This document shows, piece after piece, positions 60,606 to 64,000 of a stretch of 64,000 bases of DNA (position 1 is its first letter; each line of letters starts with the position of its first letter). The notes below the pieces were generated by a model that saw only the letters and a list, made by a program, of their open reading frames with translations, did no database searches and had not been told where the DNA came from. The position numbers were made by a program, and so were the translations under genes. The DNA comes from Agrococcus sp. Marseille-Q4369 (lineage in GTDB: Bacteria > Actinomycetota > Actinomycetes > Actinomycetales > Microbacteriaceae). The DNA lies in contig NZ_CP070501.1 of NCBI RefSeq assembly GCF_018308945.1, positions 62,001 through 126,000 of the forward strand, written 5' to 3'.

Positions 60606-61721
60606 ATGCGCGCTGCACCGCGGGTGGTGATCGCGCTCGCGCACGACCTCGACGTCGAGCGGTGGCGCGAGCGCTTCGCGCGCGGGGAGGTTCTCGACGA
60701 GACTCCCTACGGCTACCACCGGGCCGCGGAGCGCTTCGAGCTCGCCTGGACGGTCTCGCACCGCGAGAGCCGCTCGGTCGCGCGCGCTCGGCGCGCGCTC
60801 GCCGCTCGTCTCGGCTTCGATCTCGTGCACATCTGGCGGAACCGGAGGCTGCTGCGCAGCGCCGACGCCATCTGGACGCACACGGAGCGCGAGCACCTCG
60901 CGGTCGCGGCGGTGGTGGGCCGGGGCGGGCCTCCGGTGCTCGCCCAATCCGTCTGGCTCTGGGATGCGTGGCGCGGCTACGGCGCGCTCCGTCGGGCCGT
61001 CGTGGCTCGGCTGCTGCGTCGCCACCGCATCGAGGTCGTGCACTCGAGCGTCAACCTCGCCGACGCGCGCGCCGCCGTGCCGGGGCGGCGGGTGGAGCTC
61101 CTGCCGTTCGGCTCCGCCGGACTGCCGAGCGTGCGCGGGGTCGAGCCGCCGCCGCGGCCCTCTGCGCTCGCCGTCGGCAACGACGCCGACCGCGACTGGC
61201 CGCTCCTCGCGGCGGCGGCCAGACGGCTGCCGACCGTCTGGTTCCGCGTCGTGTCGGGGAGCCGGGCTGCTCGAGACGTCGCATGGCCGGTCAACGTCGA
61301 GCTCACGCGCACCGCCACTCGCGAGAGCCTCGCGGACTGGATGGCCCAGTCCCGCTGCGTCGTCGTGCCGCTGCGCCCCAACCGCCACGCGTCGGGCACG
61401 ACGAGCTGCATCGAGGCCATGAGCGCCGGCCGACCGATGGTCGTCTCCAGCGCCGGCGGCCTGCAGGAGTACGTCGAGGGCGCCGCGCGCCTCGTCGAGC
61501 CCGGCGACCTCGACGAGCTCGTGCGCGGGATCGAGGACGCCGTGGCCGGCATCGTCGCGGGCCCGCCGGGCGCGGCGCAGCGGGACCGGGGACTGACCCA
61601 GCGGGACTACGTCGGTCGCTACGCGCTCGTCACCGACTGGATGCTCGGCGGCAGCTGGGATCCGGCCGTCTCGGCGTTCGCGCCCGTCGAGGCCGGCGTC
61701 ACCCCTGCTGGGGCGCCATAA
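60606..61721 (+). CDS. Glycosyltransferase (GT-B, family 4/1-like)
   Basis: 371 residues from ATG 60606; an ATG at 60603 is an alternative, and GGGAG at 60595-60599 suits the second one better. RVVIALAHDLDVERWRERF begins the first half. VGNDADRDWPLLAAAARRLP and PLRPNRHASGTTSCIEAMSAGRPMVVSSAGGLQEYV (the donor site with E-A-M) lie in the second. It is flanked by the polymerase and the flippase, so it probably belongs to the same pathway. Its 3' end overlaps the flippase gene by 23 bases on opposite strands. Confidence 0.83.
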   Translation: MRAAPRVVIALAHDLDVERWRERFARGEVLDETPYGYHRAAERFELAWTVSHRESRSVARARRALAARLGFDLVHIWRNRRLLRSADAIWTHTEREHLAVAAVVGRGGPPVLAQSVWLWDAWRGYGALRRAVVARLLRRHRIEVVHSSVNLADARAAVPGRRVELLPFGSAGLPSVRGVEPPPRPSALAVGNDADRDWPLLAAAARRLPTVWFRVVSGSRAARDVAWPVNVELTRTATRESLADWMAQSRCVVVPLRPNRHASGTTSCIEAMSAGRPMVVSSAGGLQEYVEGAARLVEPGDLDELVRGIEDAVAGIVAGPPGAAQRDRGLTQRDYVGRYALVTDWMLGGSWDPAVSAFAPVEAGVTPAGAP

Positions 61722-63003
61722 GTCGTTCGCGGTTGCGGCGGATGTAGATCGAGAACGGCACGATCTGGCACACGAGCACCGCGAGGGCGTTGCCGAGCGG
61801 CGGCCCCGCCGCGCCCATCGTCGGCGCGAGGATGATCGAGAGCGCCAAGCTGGCGATGGCCATCGCGAGCGTGGGCACGACCTGGAACCGGATGGCCGGC
61901 TTGTCCATGAGGAACATCCCGAGCGGATACACGCCCGCGATGCAGGTGATCATCGCCCCGAAGGCCAGCACCGTCGAGCCGGTGACGTCCACTTCGCCAC
62001 CGGTGATGAACGCGAAGATGGGGTCCTCCAGCAGCCAGACGAGCAGCGTCGCCGCGGCGACGGAGCCCCCGAACAGCCACGCCATGGGAGCCGGGCCGCG
62101 GCGGAGCTCGCCGCGGTGGCGCTTCCGGGCATACGCGGGCCACAGCGCGACGCCCGCCGCGAGCATCAGGCCGTTGAGGGCGAGGAAGAGCTGTGCGACG
62201 ACGCCGTACTCGGCGACCTGGGCGGCGTCACCGCTCTGCGCGAGCACGTAGCGCTGGGTGCTTACGGCGATGGGATAGGAGATGAGCTGGGCGAGCATCG
62301 GCCACCCGACATCCATGACCCGCACTCCCTGCTCGCGACGCAGGCGGGGGAGGGCCGCCGCGGCACGCGGGATGAGCGGCGTGGTGCCGCGCCACGTCAG
62401 TGCGAGCCCGATCGCGCTCACGACGAACGAGGCTCCGTACGAGGCGATCGCGAGGAAGGCGTGGCCCTCGGCATCGGGCAATCGGGTCAGCAGGAACACC
62501 CCGAGCAGCGTGAGCGGCGAGATGAGACCCTGGAGCAGGATGACGACGTGGTTGCGCCGCAGGCCGAGCATGATGCGCACCCAGATGCCGACCGGCACCC
62601 CGAGGCAGAAGACGGTCAAGCAGAGGAAGGCGGCGAGGGCAGCGCGAGGCAGGGCCCCCGACTCGCCGAGCACGAGCGCCCATCCACCGCTCGCGAGCAT
62701 GAGCGCGTTGAGCAGCATGAGGCCGATGGAGAACGCGACGAGGATGCGGCCGACCGAGGTCAGCTGCGCGACGAGTCGATCATCCGCTCGCGGGTCGTCG
62801 CTCGTGGCGACCCCGTTGACGATCACGGCGCCGGCGCCCAGGTCGGTGAAGGCGAGCATGGACGGCAGCACCGTCAGGAGCGAGAAGAGCGCGTAGTGCT
62901 CGACGCCCGCCTCGCCGAGGATGAGCCTCGTCGTCAGGATGCCGCAGACGAGCGAGATCGCCATCGTCCCGGCCTTCGCCAGGAGGGCGAGCAGCGAGTT
63001 CAT
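61699..63003 (-). CDS. Wzx-like polysaccharide flippase
   Basis: 434 residues with about twelve membrane segments. The start MNSLLALLAKAGTMAISLVCGILTTRLIL and VEHYALFSLLTVLPSMLAFTDLGAGAVIVN are the pattern of the MATE/PST flippase family. It would move lipid-linked repeat units across the membrane to the polymerase. The start overlaps the stop of the kinase gene upstream (ATGA), so it is coupled to it. Confidence 0.87.
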   Translation of the reverse strand: MNSLLALLAKAGTMAISLVCGILTTRLILGEAGVEHYALFSLLTVLPSMLAFTDLGAGAVIVNGVATSDDPRADDRLVAQLTSVGRILVAFSIGLMLLNALMLASGGWALVLGESGALPRAALAAFLCLTVFCLGVPVGIWVRIMLGLRRNHVVILLQGLISPLTLLGVFLLTRLPDAEGHAFLAIASYGASFVVSAIGLALTWRGTTPLIPRAAAALPRLRREQGVRVMDVGWPMLAQLISYPIAVSTQRYVLAQSGDAAQVAEYGVVAQLFLALNGLMLAAGVALWPAYARKRHRGELRRGPAPMAWLFGGSVAAATLLVWLLEDPIFAFITGGEVDVTGSTVLAFGAMITCIAGVYPLGMFLMDKPAIRFQVVPTLAMAIASLALSIILAPTMGAAGPPLGNALAVLVCQIVPFSIYIRRNRERLMAPQQG

Positions 63004-64000
63004 CCACGCGGCCGGTCGTAGGGCGTCCGCGGCAGCACGACCCCGTTGAGCACGACGCCCAGGATGCGCGCGGGGGTCGCGGCGACCGCCGTGAGGGTGC
63101 GACGGAGCGCCTCGCGACGCGTGCGATCGGCGCGCGCGACGACGATGATGCCGTCCGACTCGGAGGCGAGCCACAGGGCATCGCTCACGGCGAGCACGGG
63201 AGCCGTGTCGACGATGACGTAGTCGTAGGAGCTGCGAGCGGCCGCGAGCACGGTCGTCAGACGGTCGCTCGTGAGGAGGTGGCCGGGGTTGGGAGGCTTC
63301 GGGCCGCTCGCGAGGATCTCCAGGTCTGGAGAGCCCCACGGCTGCACCGCCTCGGGCAGCGTGACATCGCCGACGAGCACGGTCGTGAGCCCGACTGCTC
63401 CCTCGACGCCCGTCAGGTCGGCGATCGAGGAACGGCGCAGGTCGGCATCGACGAGCAGCACGCGGTGACCGACGTCGGCGAGCGTGAGCGCGAGGCCCAC
63501 GCTGACCGAGGACTTGCCCTCGCCGCTGCTGCCGGAGGTCACGAGCAGCACTCTGCGCTCGCCGGCGAGGTCGACGTATTTGAGCGCAGCCGTCATCTGA
63601 CGCACCGACTCGGCGACGCGGCCGCCCTCGTGCTCCCGCAGCGCCGGCACCAGCCCCCGGCCGTCGGCGCGGCCGACGCGTCCGAGCACGGGGATGTCGG
63701 CGGACGCCTCCTGCAGGTCCTCGACGCTCGTGAGGCGGCTGCCGAACCGGCGGAGGACGAGTGCCGCGAGGACTCCGACGGCGAGCCCGGACGCACCGCC
63801 CAGCAGGGTGTTGAGCCGCGTGTTCGGCGCGATCGGCCCAGACGGCTCCCGAGCCGGCGCGATTACCTCGACCCGCACGGCGGGCTCGCCGTCGGGGCCC
63901 TCGGGCGAGACGTCCGCGACAGCGCGCGAGAACTGGGCGGCGACCGCGTCGGCGATCGTCCTCGCCGCCGCACCGGATGCATCCGACACGCCGATCTCGA
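63000..64000 (-). CDS. Wzz/BY-kinase chain-length protein (5' part outside window)
   Basis: At least 333 codons; the gene runs past the right edge, and the first readable residues (EIGVSDASGAAARTIADAVA) are from inside the Wzz domain. A membrane helix (GGASGLAVGVLAALVLRRFG) is followed by the kinase: Walker A GSSGEGKSS, Walker A' LLVDADLRR and Walker B YVIVDTAPVL. BY-kinases control polymer length and export. The usual C-terminal tyrosine cluster is absent; the protein ends NGVVLPRTPYDRPRG with one Tyr. Confidence 0.87.
   Translation of the reverse strand, partial: EIGVSDASGAAARTIADAVAAQFSRAVADVSPEGPDGEPAVRVEVIAPAREPSGPIAPNTRLNTLLGGASGLAVGVLAALVLRRFGSRLTSVEDLQEASADIPVLGRVGRADGRGLVPALREHEGGRVAESVRQMTAALKYVDLAGERRVLLVTSGSSGEGKSSVSVGLALTLADVGHRVLLVDADLRRSSIADLTGVEGAVGLTTVLVGDVTLPEAVQPWGSPDLEILASGPKPPNPGHLLTSDRLTTVLAAARSSYDYVIVDTAPVLAVSDALWLASESDGIIVVARADRTRREALRRTLTAVAATPARILGVVLNGVVLPRTPYDRPRG

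Overview
The window is a GC-rich (about 70%) actinobacterial chromosome segment, most likely from the family Microbacteriaceae. The evidence is the gene set prfB-ftsE-ftsX-smpB with tmRNA close by, the mycothiol-type sigma factor/anti-sigma pair, the RamB-type regulator beside isocitrate lyase, a Tad-pilus gene group, GTG starts and ATGA/TGATG overlaps throughout, and a tmRNA tag that reads ANAKRTDFALAA. The genus cannot be fixed from the sequence alone.

Positions 1 to about 24,430 are the late half of a siphovirus-type prophage. Small early-region genes (HTH protein, zinc-ribbon proteins, HNH endonuclease) lead into a stand-alone primase/polymerase-like protein. Terminase, portal, MuF-type protein, scaffold, capsid, head-tail connectors, tail tube, a tail-assembly chaperone pair joined by a predicted -1 frameshift, a 971-residue tape measure, distal tail and minor tail proteins follow. 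The lysis block has an M23 peptidase, two small membrane proteins, a collagen-like membrane protein and a holin-like protein. Every structural gene is open and intact. Integrase, repressor and replication genes are not in the window and presumably lie to the left. After the lysis block come accessory genes, a reverse-strand lipoprotein/zinc-ribbon pair, and a DUF3263 protein at the right edge. The prophage then abuts what looks like the cut 3' end of a small Tad-locus gene.

Positions 24,450 to 28,400 hold three TadE/TadG-like pilus proteins, a Ser/Thr kinase lacking its N-lobe and catalytic loop, and an MFS transporter. Positions 28,470 to 34,900 hold core genes: prfB, an HpaB-type flavin monooxygenase, ftsE, ftsX, smpB, pfkA and ssrA (tmRNA). 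Positions 35,000 to 42,230 hold a succinate-semialdehyde-type dehydrogenase, a broken CYTH-CHAD gene, a rhodanese, a VOC-fold protein, hisN-like, rsgA, aroA and sigR-rsrA. A SigR-type promoter sits across the start of aroA and points at sigR. Positions 42,240 to 46,880 are the glyoxylate shunt (aceA-aceB) with its likely regulator ramB.

Positions 46,880 to 64,000 are a surface-polysaccharide locus: a TagD-like cytidylyltransferase, five glycosyltransferases, a CapK-like adenylate-forming enzyme, a CDP-alcohol phosphotransferase, a hexapeptide acyltransferase, a Wzy-like polymerase, a Wzx-like flippase and a Wzz/BY-kinase cut by the window end. A 1,517-residue secreted beta-propeller/Fn3/LamG/PKD protein is embedded in it. 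The locus reads as a Wzy-dependent pathway for an exopolysaccharide, probably carrying a phospho-polyol group.
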